Shown: positions 31,971-44,747, numbered from the stretch's first letter. The stretch is DNA of 64,000 bases from Deinandra increscens subsp. villosa (GCA_039602395.1 JBCNJP010000010.1:96873729-96937728), one strand, 5' to 3'. Notes: generated by a model from the letters alone, not told the origin. Translations and numbers: made by a program.

Positions 31971-34900
31971 ATGGAAAATGAACACACAGTGGGAAATGAC
32001 CAATTACAAACCATGCAAACTGAGGACGCCTACAGTGATGCTGACATATACGAATATGATTCAGGAGAAGCCGATGATGATTACAATGAAACCAACACTT
32101 CTGATTCGAGTGACAGTGAAGGAACTTTAGACGCATAAATAATTACAGGGAATGGATTGGAAAGTCTTAATCCAAAAAATATTAAAGCCAAGAGGGGCTT
32201 GACCAGACTGTCCAAGATGAAATCTGCGTAGACAAATTCGGGTGGAAAAAATGCAGAGTTAAATTTGATGTGTATGGAAGGTTTAGTGGAAGGTACAAAT
32301 CAGAATTCATAAGTTACTTAAGAGTTCTGGTACGTGAGAATGTAGGTTTAAGTGTTTTTAACTAGAAGCACGTAATAAAAGAACGGAGGGAGAAGCTATG
32401 GGAAACAATAACGGTATAACTCTTGATTTCTTATTTTACTTACAACTCATCTTATTCATATTATACACTGCAATTTCATTCAAATACTAACATATTCATA
32501 ATTATTATTTCAGAAATATAACGAGGTTGATGAAGGTAGAAAAAGGTATGCTATGAATCGCCTGGGAATGCTCTTGCGAAGCTTTAGGAATAAGCTATAT
32601 GAATCTGACATACTACCGAACCGGGGCAAACCGAAGAAGTTGGCAAAAATCCCTAAACGGTACAGGACTATAATCCTCAACCAACAAGATTGGGACAACT
32701 TTGTCGGCTACACACAATCTGATGAATTCAAGGTTTAAATATTCCTTTTACCTTCATAATAATTTATGCTATTTTAATAGTTATTTAATTGAAGGAATTA
32801 ATGTCACTCTTGTTTTATTGGAAGGCTGTTTCGGTGAAGTCAAAATCTGCTCGTTCAATGTTCGTTTATAACCACCGCTTAGGGCATATACAAGACTTGA
32901 ACAAAAACTGGTAAGTGTTCAGCGTTCACCCTTAATACATGTTTAGGACTTAATCACCATATGTTGTGCTTTTTTACTAATGTGATTTTTTTCTTTAAAT
33001 TGTAACTGTGACATCCGAGAATTTCAAGGTTTACTTCCGTTAGACAATCTCCGTTAGTTACGTTATAAGTGTTAACTTAGTGACTAATGCTTAACTAGGC
33101 CAAATACGTTCACGACCTTTGGTTGATCACCGAACTCGTCCATATGTGTTTATCTATTGAATTGTCTCTATGAGGAAGTATGTGCAACATGTTTGTTGAT
33201 TAATTGTGTAATTGCGTGAAATTCATGAACCGTGCTTATCTTGCTTAGAATGTAAATTGGTCACTTTTGGGTTCCAGCAAAACTACCGGGCGAAACTATA
33301 GTGTCGCCCGGCTAGCTTAACCTTTGACTTACAGAGTCAGTTTCGCTTGGCCAGCGAAACTAGCCAGCGAAACTAGCCTCTGATATATAATAACATAAAA
33401 CCCTAGAGATCTCATTTTTGCCTCATTTCATACAAAACACACACACCACTCTCATCTGCTCACTCGAGATTTCTGGTCAGTCAAGAAAACCATCAAGGAA
33501 CCATCGTCTCATCTCATCCATTCAAGCCCTAGATTGAATCGTGAGTCCCAAAACCATTATTTATGCATTTTCTATGTGTTTTCTTAAAAAGCATGCTTGA
33601 ATCTTCATGTAATCACTTGATCTTCTGATATGATGCTTAGGGATGCTAGATCTATCAAAAAGTCAGTAACTTTACGTGTGAAATCAGATCATAATGAAGA
33701 TTTATGCTAGATTAGGTCATTTTAGGTTTAAAATGCATTTTTGGTAATTTGAATGTGAAAACCCATGTTTAAGGTGTTAAAACTTGTTGTTTGATGTTGG
33801 TAAATGATTATGCATGCTAGATATTGAATTACATGAAATATGGAAGTTGTTAGATTGATTTTTAGGCTAATTTATGTGTTTTTCGCGACCAGCGAAACTA
33901 GCCTGTTCTCTGGGTGAAACTATGTAGCGAAATTATGTATATCTTCATCCAGCGACACTATGTAGCGAAACTGTAGTGTCGCCGGGTAAACCAACCAGAC
34001 CTGTCCGAACGAAACTACCGAGCGAAATTTCCTGAACGAAAGTTCAAACCAGTTTCGGGCGAAACTAGGCTAGCGAAGCTGTGCCAACAGTTTCGGGCGA
34101 AACTAGCCTAGCGAAACTGTGTCATCGGGTATTGCCTAGCGAAAGTGCTGCCTGTGCACACAGCGAAACTGCCTAGCGAATCTATACTAGCGAAACTGTG
34201 ACCAGACCTAAACCCAAACTTGTGCAACCTGTTTGAATGTTATGCCATGACTTACATGATTATGCAATAATGAAACATGCCTGATTTCTGAATTATGTGA
34301 ACCCTTGTTTATGATCAACCATCCGTGTCGTGTGTCGGTATGTCGTGTCATAGTTCCAACGTGCTATGTTATGGGCCATAGTGACGTTAAGTAAAGATTA
34401 GACACAAAACTAATACTTAAGACCTAAACGTGTTCATAGGTCTTCGTCAAGCTATATTTGGACTATTTAGCAAGTGTAGCAGTGCAACCCAAGGTGAGTG
34501 TCACTAACCCAATTACCGTGAACCCAGTTGGGTCACACTGAATAACTTAATGGAAAACCATGCTGACAACCTTAAGAGTGCTATGCACCTCTCTGATGAA
34601 CTTGAAAACTTAGGAGTGCTCGGCACCCACTTGATGAACTGGAAGTGTTTTATGGGAGACACTTGTGAAATACTTAAACAACTATTTCTAAACAAAACTG
34701 AAAATGTTTTCGGGATTCATGAGAACCCAAAGTAAACCGTTTTAATATGGCTAGAGTAGGTTAAAGTCTAACCACATGATATCACATGATTTCTAAGGAT
34801 TGCCTTATAATTGAAAAGTCCTCAACTAAATTGTACCATTAATTGTAAAGCGATGGGATGTTGGGTAGATCTACTGGAGTTTGACAAACTCCGCCCCATG

Positions 34901-37289
34901 GCACGGGGAGTGCACGGAGATACAATATCAGCCTATCTGACCGTGATCCCGAGAGGACACGGGGGAGGCAAATCCGCGATGATGTAGGTCCGCAAAACAT
35001 GATGGCGCGGCCACTACAATATTAGTCAGCTTTGGTACAAACTTCCTTAGTGCATGGAACAACGGATTAGCTACCCGCGATATCGGTTGAGCACTTTAAC
35101 TATACAAAACTAGTTCATACCCGTTAACGTATGTTACGGACATCAATTTTACTAAACCATGTTACTATGATTTTGGACAATACAAAACATTGCTTTCCAC
35201 AAATAAACATCACATAAGTACGTGTTGACACGTTATGATTATGAGACCGGGCCACTGCATGACAAGCCCACTGTGAACTCACCAACCGTTAGGTTGACAC
35301 TTGCGTGGTTTAAACTTTTGCAGATCGCTGAGGAGTATCCGGAGCGGGTTGGCATGGCACATGAAGACTTTCATTTTTAGTTAAACTTAATTGGGAATTT
35401 AAAACACTGATTTGTAAAGCACGTGGTTAGTGCTAAGATGATATTTTGTTCCGCTGCGTAATTTGAGACTTTATTTATGATATATCTTTGGACTAACTCT
35501 GATTCGTTTAGTATTTGTAACTAATGGTTGTGGTCCTGGTTTGCTCGCACCCCTTAACGGTATAAACTCCGTTAGTGGTTAATTGGGGGTGTGACAGTAA
35601 CAAAGTTGAATGTAAAGTAATTGATATAGACAAAATGCCTTCCTGGGCATTGCTGTGGTATAAAGCACGTGAGAATAAAGCAGGCAAAATAGCAGATGAG
35701 AATGTTAAAGCAATAGCAGCAGAAATTGTGAGTTCACCGAAACTTTATTTTTACTTACTCTATTACTGTAATTAATATATACGAATTCAGTTAATGTATA
35801 TAAAATATATTTTTTTGGTATAGATGCAAAATGAAAAAAAGATCACTGATGGACAACTAAAAGTTGAGCCAGGCAATGATGCCATGACAATAGTCTTAGG
35901 GAAGGAAAAATGCGGATCATTAAGAGGTGTTGGAAAGGGGTCAATCCTACTAAATATTTCAATGTTCCAAGACAGAGAGGCTCCAAGAAACAGCATGTGA
36001 ATCAGCTTCAGGTTGAACTAGAAAAGGAGAGGAAAGAAAAACAGGAAAAGGATGAAGAACTAAACGCGTTGAAAGAATATAGCTCGGATATTAGCCACTC
36101 TTACAACTGAGAGGCAGGTAGTGCAACTTAATACAAACAGATCCACAATGCAAGTAAGTGATACTGACTATAAGAGCATTTTAATTGGATATATAGAAAG
36201 CATTTATAACATTTTACATATACTTTACTTCTAATCAGGCAACTTCCAGAACTCCTACCAATGGGTCTCCAATTCAGTTAAGTCCATCGATCATAAATGT
36301 GCACGTAACTCCAGTGGGATGTGATTCACAGCATGATATTATAAAAACAGAAAGAACTAACAGAGGCAAAAGTAACTCTAGTATGTTATTTTGTAAAATT
36401 TAAGTTCTTATACATTAAATTAGTAATTTATAATCTTGCATGTGTTAATTATGTAATGCTAAATATATGTAGGATGCTGCGAAGAAAACCAGAAAAAGGG
36501 CCCCAGCGAATGCGACTGCTAATAAAATCACAAGGAAAGAATCAACGAGGGCTAGAGCCACAGTAAGTTATTATTTCAAGATTATTAATTTGTTTAATTT
36601 TGAAATCAGAAATTACTACTCTTTTATGTGTGAATTATGTAATGCTATTAGGAAGCTGCAAAAACAACCAAAAATAAGGTTGAAGCCAAAAAAATATGAT
36701 GTACCTCCTATGACAAAAACCACACCTCCACCAGAAATCATGCAGGTATGTACTTTGACGAATATATGTGTTGTTGTTTTTCCTTTTTTTATGTTAATAT
36801 GACATAAATCATTGCAGACTATCAAATATAAATTGGCCTACCTAACCAAGAGACAAATTGTTGGTATAGGTACCATTTACTTGTCCGAATAAAGACAATA
36901 CATTCATGGAGTTCGCTCCAAGATGACTGCTACAGGGTGTCGGTTGATGAAGTGAGTGTACCGGCATCGTTTTTACCATATGAGGTAGATGGTGTCAAAA
37001 CATTAGAGAGAGCACTAAACCATTTTGTTGCTTGGCCAAAGTGCCTTTGCATTGGTGAATCAAATGTAAGTTTCTTTTTATTTATTCCATAGTACATTAT
37101 ATTATTGTTCAAATTAAATTAGTTTTCATTTATATTTGTTTTCTTTTTTCCATTTGAATGTTGTTGATGCAGAAATCAGTTATGACAAAACCAGATCAAC
37201 AGAATGAAGATGAAAACGTCAAAGCGCAAAAGATGAAAAAGCAGTTTATAACAAGAGATGACATCGCCGAAGATGAAGAATGTTACTAA
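31971..37289 (+). pseudogene. CACTA-associated gene, Transposase_24 plus DUF8039-like, interrupted
   Basis: The ATG at 31971 opens an acidic 55-codon segment ending in a stop at 32136. The next segment (32180-32400) reads RGLTRLSKMKSA, stop, then KKCRVKFDVYGRFSGRY and FISYLRVLVRENV. An exon at about 32519-32733 holds RNKLYESDILPNRGKP and WDNFVGYTQSDEFK; 32823-32909 reads SKSARSMFVYNHRLGH. After the solo LTR, about 35604-35728 gives MPSWALLWYKARENKAGK and 35824-36109 gives GKEKCGSLRGVGKGVNPT with a coiled coil. These match the order of a plant Transposase_24 protein. A later exon (about 36926-37067) reads YRVSVDEVSVPASFLPYEVD and FVAWPKCL, a DUF8039-like domain. The last exon ends at 37289. 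At least two in-frame stops make it non-functional as written. Confidence 0.65.
33007..35596 (+). mobile_element. solo LTR, 2590 bp, inside the CACTA gene
   Basis: It starts TGTGACATCC and ends GGGGGTGTGACA, flanked by the exact 5-bp duplication GTAAC (33002-33006 and 35597-35601). There is no interior or second LTR, so it is the product of LTR-LTR recombination. The length and TGTGACA termini fit a Gypsy chromovirus (Tekay-like), which is an inference. Between 33270 and 34205 the motif GCGAAACT recurs many times. The insertion separates two coding blocks of the CACTA gene and lies just upstream of the later one. Confidence 0.85.
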
Positions 37290-38818
37290 GAAGATTAAGC
37301 TTAGTAGTATCTAGATTACGAAGAATTTATGTTTTTTTAAACACGAGATTTATTTGTGGAAAAATTTCAATTTATTTTAATAGTGTATGCTAATGTTATT
37401 ATTTAACCTTTTTGGTCTCATTTTATATTATTATAATTTATGTCATTAAAAGGTATACAATTGTTACTTTGTATTAACAATTGTGTATCTAAAACACAGA
37501 AGCAGTCACATAGAATAATAAAAATGTGCCTATAACTGTTTTATCGTCATGTATTCATGTATCATATATGTGACTATATGGCAAATGTGAAAACTAATAT
37601 TCAAAACTAATGTGACTAAAGCTATAACAAAAGTGACACTTACAACTAATTAATGTGACTATAAAATGTTTCCCGTCTCAATTTCATTTGTTTAATGCCA
37701 CTACACGGTATGAAATGGTCACTCTATATCAACAACTATGTTATTATTAACAACATATAGTCACAATTTACGTAATTAATTGTGTCTAAAATACATAAAC
37801 AGTCACATAGAACCTAAAAGTGTGACCAAAAGTTTGTTAGGGTGATGTATTTACGTAACATATGTGACTAAATTGGAATGTAATAACAAAAGGTTAAAAA
37901 TAATGTGACTAAAGGTTAGCCAAAAATAACACTTACAAATACTTAATGTGATTAAAAAACAATTCTAGTCACATTTATATTTCTCTTATGTGACTAAAAG
38001 GTATATAATTGTTACTTTATATTAACAACTAGGTGTTTAGTTGTGACATATTCTAATCAATAGTCACTCTACCACATTTTTATGTGACTAAAAACTATGA
38101 AAGTCACCATTCAAACTATTTCTACATCAACTTTCATGATATGGTCACTCATAACAAGATTGTGTGTTTCTAAAACCTAAACAATACTTACACCTAAATA
38201 TTTGTTATATGACCAATTGTTAGCAAAACGTCACAGTGAACACAAAAACATGTGACCATTTGGGAACATTATGTCACTAAAGATATGTAATGGTTACTTT
38301 ATATTACCAACTAGGTGTTTGGTTGTGACCATGTACCAACCAATAGTCACTTTAAGATATTTTTGTGTAACTAAAAAATATGAAATACTCACACTTAAAG
38401 CTATGTCTATATCAACGTTTATGAAATAATCACACATAACAAAATTATGTGTCTCTAAAACCTAAACAATAGTCACACTAAATTATTACTTATGTGATCA
38501 ATTATTAGCAAACGTCACAGTGAACACGAACATCATGTCACCATTTGGGAACATTTTGTCACTATAAAATAAATAAGTGTTACTAAAAGGGGTTTATGAT
38601 GACATATTGATCCAGCAAGAAAAATCGCTAGTCTATAGTAACAGTTTTTTTAACTACGGTCACATTTTTTCGTATCATACGGTCACTGAAATTCAATGTC
38701 ACCGTATGTGTCCTATAGTGGCGCGACTTTTGGTCACGGATGGGACAAAAGAACAGTGTGACTAATCACTTACGGTCACACTTTTCTGGTGTGACCGAAG
38801 GTCATATTTGTAGTAGTG
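37290..38818 (+). repeat. CACTA subterminal repeat region and right terminus
   Basis: Dozens of short GTGACTA, GTCACA and TAGTCAC words occur in both orientations, with larger imperfect blocks of about 300 bp (for example GGTATAyAATTGTTACTT at about 37450, 37990 and, in altered form, 38290). En/Spm elements carry such motifs near their ends as binding sites for their TNPA-type protein. The terminus is at 38818. Confidence 0.75.
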
Positions 38819-39572
38819 CAAGCTAAGCCGACAAACAACTAAGTAAGAAAGTAAGTGGAGTTTAACTTGTGCCCGCCTAGTTAAATTTATAAGTGATCTT
38901 GTTTAGGTTAATTTGGTAATAACCACGATCCTATAAGTGGTATTAGAGTTTTGGCTCATACCTTGAACACTCAAAGTGCTTCATAGGATGATATTACTTA
39001 TTTACTCATTCTTACTTAAAAACTGGTGTTTTTCTTAAAAACAATGTGAACAATTGAACAAACTTGTGTGACATTAACTCTAAAAAGGTCGGGGTTATGA
39101 TAATATATATATTGCTTGACAAGCCCACTTGGTCTGCCTTGGCTTGGACGCTGGATGATTGGAAGCTTTATTGTCAGGGTTGGCTCATACATATTTTTAT
39201 GCCCTATTTCATATCAAGTTTATTGTACTTAATTACACTTAACTCATGGATAGCATGTTTTACACTTATTATGTACGCTAAATCTATGTTTACTCACCAG
39301 CTATTCGTAGTTGACCTTTATTTTATACATGTTGCAGGTTTTGCTCTTTGATGTTGTTGATCGCTTCGACGACACTTTAGTATGCATGTGGACTTAGTGA
39401 GACCTAAATTAAACAAGTTAATTTGTATTATTTAATGCGTTGTGTTGGATTATCATGTATTATTCTAATGATATGCAATAGGTTGATTAAGAATATCGCA
39501 ACATATAGTTAGTGTTGTGTGCATCTGGACAATCATCGCGCCCCGACATATTCCGCCGTCAGTTGGGGTGTG
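38819..39572 (+). other. Gypsy LTR fragment
   Basis: It ends CCGCCGTCAGTTGGGGTGTG, followed by ATAAC (GACAAC in the other unit), a typical end of a chromovirus-type LTR, and contains a PBS-like phrase GTGGTATTAGAG at about 38938. No matching left end or TSD is visible. The first 110 bp differ between the two duplication units. Confidence 0.45.
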
Positions 39573-39859
39573 ATAACAAAATAGTCAGGGGCCTTTCCCA
39601 TGGTTTAGGCGTACCGCCTACAATCCTGGGACAACCTTCTTTATTTGTTCTTTCACGTTTATTACCGGTAACTCACGTTCGACGCTCGGGTTTACTTCTC
39701 CGCTTCTCAAATACTTCCAAAAATGTGTCATAAAACTCCATGTACCACAAACTATAAAACATAGGAAATGCATTGAAAATCTAATCGTTACAACTTACAA
39801 CTGTTAAAGATGTATTATTAACTATATATAATCATAACAACTTAGACGCTCTTCAATAG
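39573..39859. other. unassigned DNA
   Basis: No gene recognised. The last of the dense differences between the two duplication units falls in this segment, near 39654. Confidence 0.35.
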
Positions 39860-40161
39860 AGAAGAAAGTTGTCAAGTTAACCTTAACGACGATACATCCG
39901 AAGAAGAGGATGTGGAGGAGTTACCCAGGCTTTTGGAACAAAAAAGGCCAGGGCGTTGGCGAATGAGAAGGAACAAGACGTCGAGTCCTGAAACAAGTCA
40001 AAAGATTTAACGGTGCACAAGAGAAAAAATAAAACTCAAGATACAGAGACATCGTCTAAATTAATTGCGCCTACTTGTTGTGGAGACCTTCAACTTTGAT
40101 CGAGAGGAACAGAAGCTTATCGAGATGAAGATTAAGGAAAAATTAAAGAAACGTTAGTTTT
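39860..40161 (+). pseudogene. small gene relic of unknown origin
   Basis: Open blocks in different frames read LPRLLEQKRPGRWRMRRNK and FNFDREEQKLIEMKIKEKLK, separated by stops. The charged second block resembles the tail of transposon-associated or NAM-associated plant proteins, but the match is too short to name. It lies about 550 bp upstream of the PUP gene. Confidence 0.3.
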
Positions 40162-40413
40162 TATCTTATTTAGTCTTGTAATATTTTATTTATGTTTTAT
40201 TGAAGTTGTTTTATTATTAAAATATTATGTTGAATTTTATTTAAAAAAATCTCTAAAAAATAAATAATAGTAACACAACTCACACACATCAATATACGCT
40301 TTTGTGTGAATTCGGTATAAATTAATGTGAGTCTAAACACTACCTAAGTCAAACACTACCTAAGTTACACTCGCATAACTAAACTTACATTGATATGGAT
40401 ATAGCCTTAAACA

Positions 40414-40470
40414 CACGTGTAGAAAAAAGATGCTGTTGAGTGACAGGTGTTACTTAGAACCGCACACGTG
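40414..40470 (+). promoter_or_regulatory. two G-box elements upstream of PUP copy 1
   Basis: CACGTG cores occur at 40414-40419 and 40465-40470, each in a CACACGTGT context, about 295 and 244 bp before the ATG. G-boxes bind bZIP and bHLH factors in plants. Whether these are used is not shown by sequence. Confidence 0.45.
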
Positions 40471-40603
40471 TGATACCATGAAACCCTATATTGTAGACAA
40501 AACCGTTTGTTAGATAGAAAAGTTCAAATCCGTTAATTGAGTCTTCTAATCAGTCAGTTATTAATTCAGTACATCGATCATAAAATTACTGTTTAAGTTT
40601 GAC

Positions 40604-40609
40604 TATATA
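40604..40609 (+). promoter_or_regulatory. TATA box of PUP copy 1
   Basis: TATATA about 100 bp before the ATG, a fitting distance for transcription start at about 40635 and a 5' UTR of about 70 nt. Confidence 0.45.
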
Positions 40610-40708
40610 CCCCGTCATATTCGTACCTTAATTAATTATTAACCCTATCAATCAATATACACACACATATATGCATTCTCCTACTAATTCCTTAATCCAG
40701 AAAAAACT

Positions 40709-43700
40709 ATGGCTGCCACCGCCGGCGACAGCACCACTGTGGCCACGAAAGTGAGCCCGGCGGCAAAAAAGACACTCATGATTGTCAATTGCCTTCTCTT
40801 GTCTATCGGAAACTGCGGCGGCCCGCTAGTCATGCGCCTCTACTTCCTCCACGGCGGAAAGCGGATTTGGCTTTCCGCCTTCCTTGAGACCGCCGGCTGG
40901 CCCTTCATTTTAGTCATTCTTTTCATTCTTTATTTCCACCGGAGGAGGAGTTCGATAACCACTCATAATTGTACGTTCTTTCTTCTTCTTAATTGTTCAT
41001 GACCCGGTTAATTTTGCCGGTTTTGATGTAAATTTTTGGGGTAATTATAGTTTCGTGAAACGAACGGCAGATCTAAGACCTTTAAGTGGCGTTACGAAAT
41101 GTAATATAATTGGAATTTTAAAGTTTTCATTTTAAAGTTATGCTTAAGTTGGGTAAGGACGGAGTTTGAAATACAATAAATTTCTTTAATAAATGGAATT
41201 TAGAAATCCTTTACTTTAGTGAACGAAAGTTACATGGCCTCAAATTTCATTGATTAAATGAACTTATTGTATTTCAAACTCATTTCTTACCCAACTTAAG
41301 TACAACTTTAAAAGGAAAAATTTACAATTCTAATTACATTACATTCTGTGAACCAAACACCACCTTAACGTTTTTGGGTCGTTGTTTCCGTAAATAGTCC
41401 TACTTAATATGTCACTATCAGCTTTTTATCTATCAGTTTTACAAGTAGTTTTTTTTACCACAATGTATCCCTTCTTATAAACACTCATTTATTTCTATTT
41501 GTTGCAAAAGGGAAAAAAAATACTATGAATACCGTCAGTAGCAAAGAATTGGTTCCAACAAAACTCCCCAATGATGCCTCCCTCCAATGCTGCCCCTCCT
41601 GAGGGCAGTTGCCATGTCAAGAAAATAAAAAACAGTCCTACAGACGTCTCTGTTGGAGGTGGTCTAAATATTAAAATTTAAACCCATCACTAATTTTCAA
41701 AACAGACTGAACCAATAAACCATGAAAACAGTATGGAACGACTCACCAAAAGATACCACGTATTTATTCTCACTTAAAGTGGTATATATTCTCACTTAAA
41801 GTGGTATATGTTTAAGGGTCATTTGCATATATCCCCTCTAAACTTTAGAAATTTCATATATCCCTAAATCATGCTTAAAACCATTATACATTATGTATTG
41901 AAAACTTGTATTTTGGAGAAATATGCAATTTTTTTTAAAACTAGGGGGATATGTGCAATTTTCTCTATGTTAGAATCTCGCAATTCACTCAATTGGTGAA
42001 ATTTTCTGATGTGTTTCCTATTAAATAAAATATGGAATGACTTGTTATATTGACGATTAACCTTAACGGACCAGTCTTTGATAGTTCAATCAGTGAGCCC
42101 AATACACTATTTGTTAATGGACTTACTCTCAAACCGAGAGTATCTGTACATGTGACTTTCTTTGTTTGTTTATTGTAGCGACCTCAACAACCATTGTTCA
42201 CATGCGCCCAAGGGTATTTTTCGCAGCGGCAGTCCTCGGTATCATGACTGGACTCGATGACTACCTCTACGCCTGTGGAGTGGCTCGGCTTCCGGTCTCC
42301 ACCACCTCCCTAATCATCGCCTCTCAGCTTAGTTTCACCGCCATTTTTGCCTTTTTATTAGTGAAACAAAAGTTCACGGCATACACGGTTAATGCCGTGG
42401 TGCTTCTCACCGTTGGGGCAGCGGTTCTGGCGTTGCATACCAACGGTGACCGCCCCAACGGAGTTTCGAAATTTGAATATTTTAAAGGGTTTTTTCTCAC
42501 TGTGACCGCAGCCGTGTTGTATGGGTTGGTGTTGCCGTTGGTGGAACTCACGTACAACAAAGCAAAGCAGACGATTACATATACACTTGTGTTGGAGATT
42601 CAAATGGTGTTGTGTCTCTTTGCTACGATATTTTGTACCACAGGGATGATTATCAACAATGATTTCAAGGTAAATTTTTTATTTTTTGGTTTGGGTTTAT
42701 TTATTTATTTATTTATTATAGTTATTGTTATTTTATTTACTATTTACTAATTATTCTTCTATCTTTCGTTTAAATATTAGAATAAGAGTTAACTACGTGT
42801 CTAGGGTTTATCTAAATTGCAGTTTTCGTCCCCAACTTTCATAAAGTGCAAGGATAGTCTATGAATTTGCAAATGTTGTAAAGAACGTTCCCACAACTAA
42901 AGGACAGTTAAGTTTACTGTTAAGTAGGTGTAATATGACTAAAATACCTTCAGGGGGTTTCCAAATCGTTGCAAGTTGCAAAAAGCTTCCTAGAACCAAG
43001 GACATTTCAGCCATTTTACATCCACTTAATAGAAAACTTAACTCTCTTTTAATTTTTAATTCACCCCAACTAAGTTTATTTTGCATTCAATTCTTAGAAT
43101 AATTCTTGATGTTTTTTATCATTATCATTATTTGATTAATTTATTCCCATACTCTTTATCTTAATCTTTCTATATTAAGAGATCCGGTTTTCAACTATGA
43201 AATGCACATAATTTATCATTCATCAATAGGGTTTTCATTTTCGTCAATTCTTTTGGGTTGTAACTATGTGATTTCGATTATTTGTCTATGGGGACTAGTC
43301 CACTTGGTAGAGGCTTTGTCCCCTTAGGTAGAGTAGTTTCTGGAGTAGTTTAGAAGTAGAATATGAATAGTTTCGATGTTGTTCAATAATAAAAATCTGA
43401 TTTCAGTTATTGATGTCACATTTTTTGTTAGGTGATTCCAAGAGAGGCAATGGATTTTGGTTTAGGCAAATCAGAATATTACATAGTATTGTGTTTCAAT
43501 GTAGTATTTTGGCAATGCTTCTTTCTGGGAGCCATTGGAGTGGTCTTTTGTGCATCGTCGTTGTTATCGGGGATTATAATCGCAGTCCTACTCCCTGTCA
43601 CCGAGGTACTCGCTGTTGCTCTTTACAAGGAACCATTTCAAGTCGAGAAGGGTGTGGCGCTAGTTCTATCTCTTTGGGGATTTACATCTTATTTTTATGG

Positions 43701-43791
43701 TGAGTATAAATGCATGAAAAAGAAGGATAAAAAACAATCTTTTAGTGATCGATCAATGGAGTTGCCTCAAATTAATTATTGTTCCGTATGA
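40709..43791 (+). CDS. purine permease (PUP family), copy 1
   Basis: Three exons give 370 residues, the usual family length: 40709-40970, 42179-42669 and 43432-43791 (phase 1, then phase 0, all GT-AG). The ATG sits in AAAAAACTATGGCT, a good plant start context. Exon 1 carries the first two membrane segments with GGPLVMRLYFLHGGKR, then IWLSAFLETAGWPF, hallmarks of plant PUPs in the drug/metabolite transporter superfamily. Exon 2 carries TGLDDYLYACGVARLPVSTT and SLIIASQLSFTAIFAFLLV. Exon 3 carries the last helices with FLGAIGVVFCASSLLSGII and VLAVALYKEPFQVEKGVAL. PUPs are membrane proteins that import purines, cytokinins and some alkaloids or vitamin B6 with protons; the substrate here cannot be told. 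No stop or frameshift is seen. Intron 1 holds a MITE. Confidence 0.9.
41086..41364. mobile_element. fold-back MITE in PUP intron 1, copy 1
   Basis: The two halves are inverted copies: the left half has AGTTGGGTAAGGACGG then AGTTTGAAATACAATAA, and the right half contains the complement of a close variant. The ends are GTGGCGTTACGAAATG and, complemented, GGTGGTGTTTGGTTCACAGAATG, flanked by TTAA on both sides (41082-41085 and 41365-41368). Transcribed in the intron, it could form a long hairpin RNA. Confidence 0.65.
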
Positions 43792-44040
43792 TTTGTAGTT
43801 GTTTAGTGTTCTATTTCAAAATTGAATGTGGAGTACCTGTTTAATGTAGTTAGGTTAATTGATGGAGATAACCTGAGAAATGGTTTTTATTATTTAATTA
43901 GTGAGTTTTTCTTACTTTTATTAGTTATCCTTTTAATTTTCGAATAATTAAGTTAGAGATTAGGTTTAAATTAGAGGATAATTTAGTTTCCAAGTTTCAT
44001 GTCTAACTTGTTGTTAGGAGTATCTATATATTGTGTCAAA

Positions 44041-44070
44041 CTAGTCAGTGACCCGGGTAAATACCCGAGG
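44041..44070 (-). mobile_element. Helitron-like 3' terminus, copy 1
   Basis: On the minus strand the sequence reads CTCGGGTATTTACCCGGG, a short hairpin, then TCACTGA, then CTAG followed by T. A hairpin about 10 nt before CTRR and insertion next to T is the Helitron 3' signature. The element body would extend to the right; I could not place the TC 5' end. Confidence 0.5.
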
Positions 44071-44747
44071 CTGTGATATAAAAAGAATTATACGAAGTAA
44101 AAGATCAAAGCTTATTTTCTAACTATTAACATAAACTCCAGAAATTCTACGTTTCTTTTACCTTTCTCACAAACTTCAAAAGTGAATAAATTATAAATTG
44201 TATACCCCATTAATAAAAACTCATAACGAAAAACATACTTTGGATTTCTAAAATCTACTTTACACAACTGTATCCATATAAATTTTTGGACTTAAGCATT
44301 TACAAAAACAAAAAAAAAAAAACTACAACAAACTCAATGAGGCATCTCATCGAAACACATAATCTACATATTAAACTATAACACACAATTTTTTCCTAGT
44401 TATAGAATCACATCCACTCAAACAAATGTGATTCTTCTCTAATCTAGAACATGATAAAAAAATAATCGAGACTTCATGTGTTCAGTTCAAATATAATGAG
44501 CTTATTAGAATTGCTTGTTTAATTCATTTCAGTCCAAACAACCTTATAGAAAGAATATAAACCAAGATTATTTAAAGACAAATAATCATATACCTTATTA
44601 GAATTGTTTGATTTCATGAAGTTTGACTTTTAAAAAGTCAAACTGTCCTACATTGGATCACAAATTGCCCATGAATTCAAGTTTGTTTATGTATTTTATT
44701 GATTCCAGAAGATTTTATATGTCAATAAGAAGTTACAACAAGTTTTA

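Larger units (their letters stand above)
31971..38818 (+). mobile_element. CACTA (En/Spm-type) element, right part
   Basis: The right end is defined by a terminus that reads CACTACTACAAATATGACC on the minus strand from 38818, preceded by 1.4 kb of subterminal repeats with GTGACTA/TAGTCAC motifs. Upstream lies a multi-exon gene of the Transposase_24 (Ptta/En/Spm) type. A TNPD-type transposase (Transposase_21) and a left CACTA terminus were not found, so the element is incomplete or extends further left in altered form. A 2590-bp solo LTR is inserted in it. Confidence 0.75.

Noticed and set aside
42166..42750. Single 194-residue protein read through the exon 2/intron 2 boundary
   Set aside because: Residues after the GTAAAT donor at 42670 are low-complexity intron translation; splicing to 43432 restores the PUP family sequence in frame.
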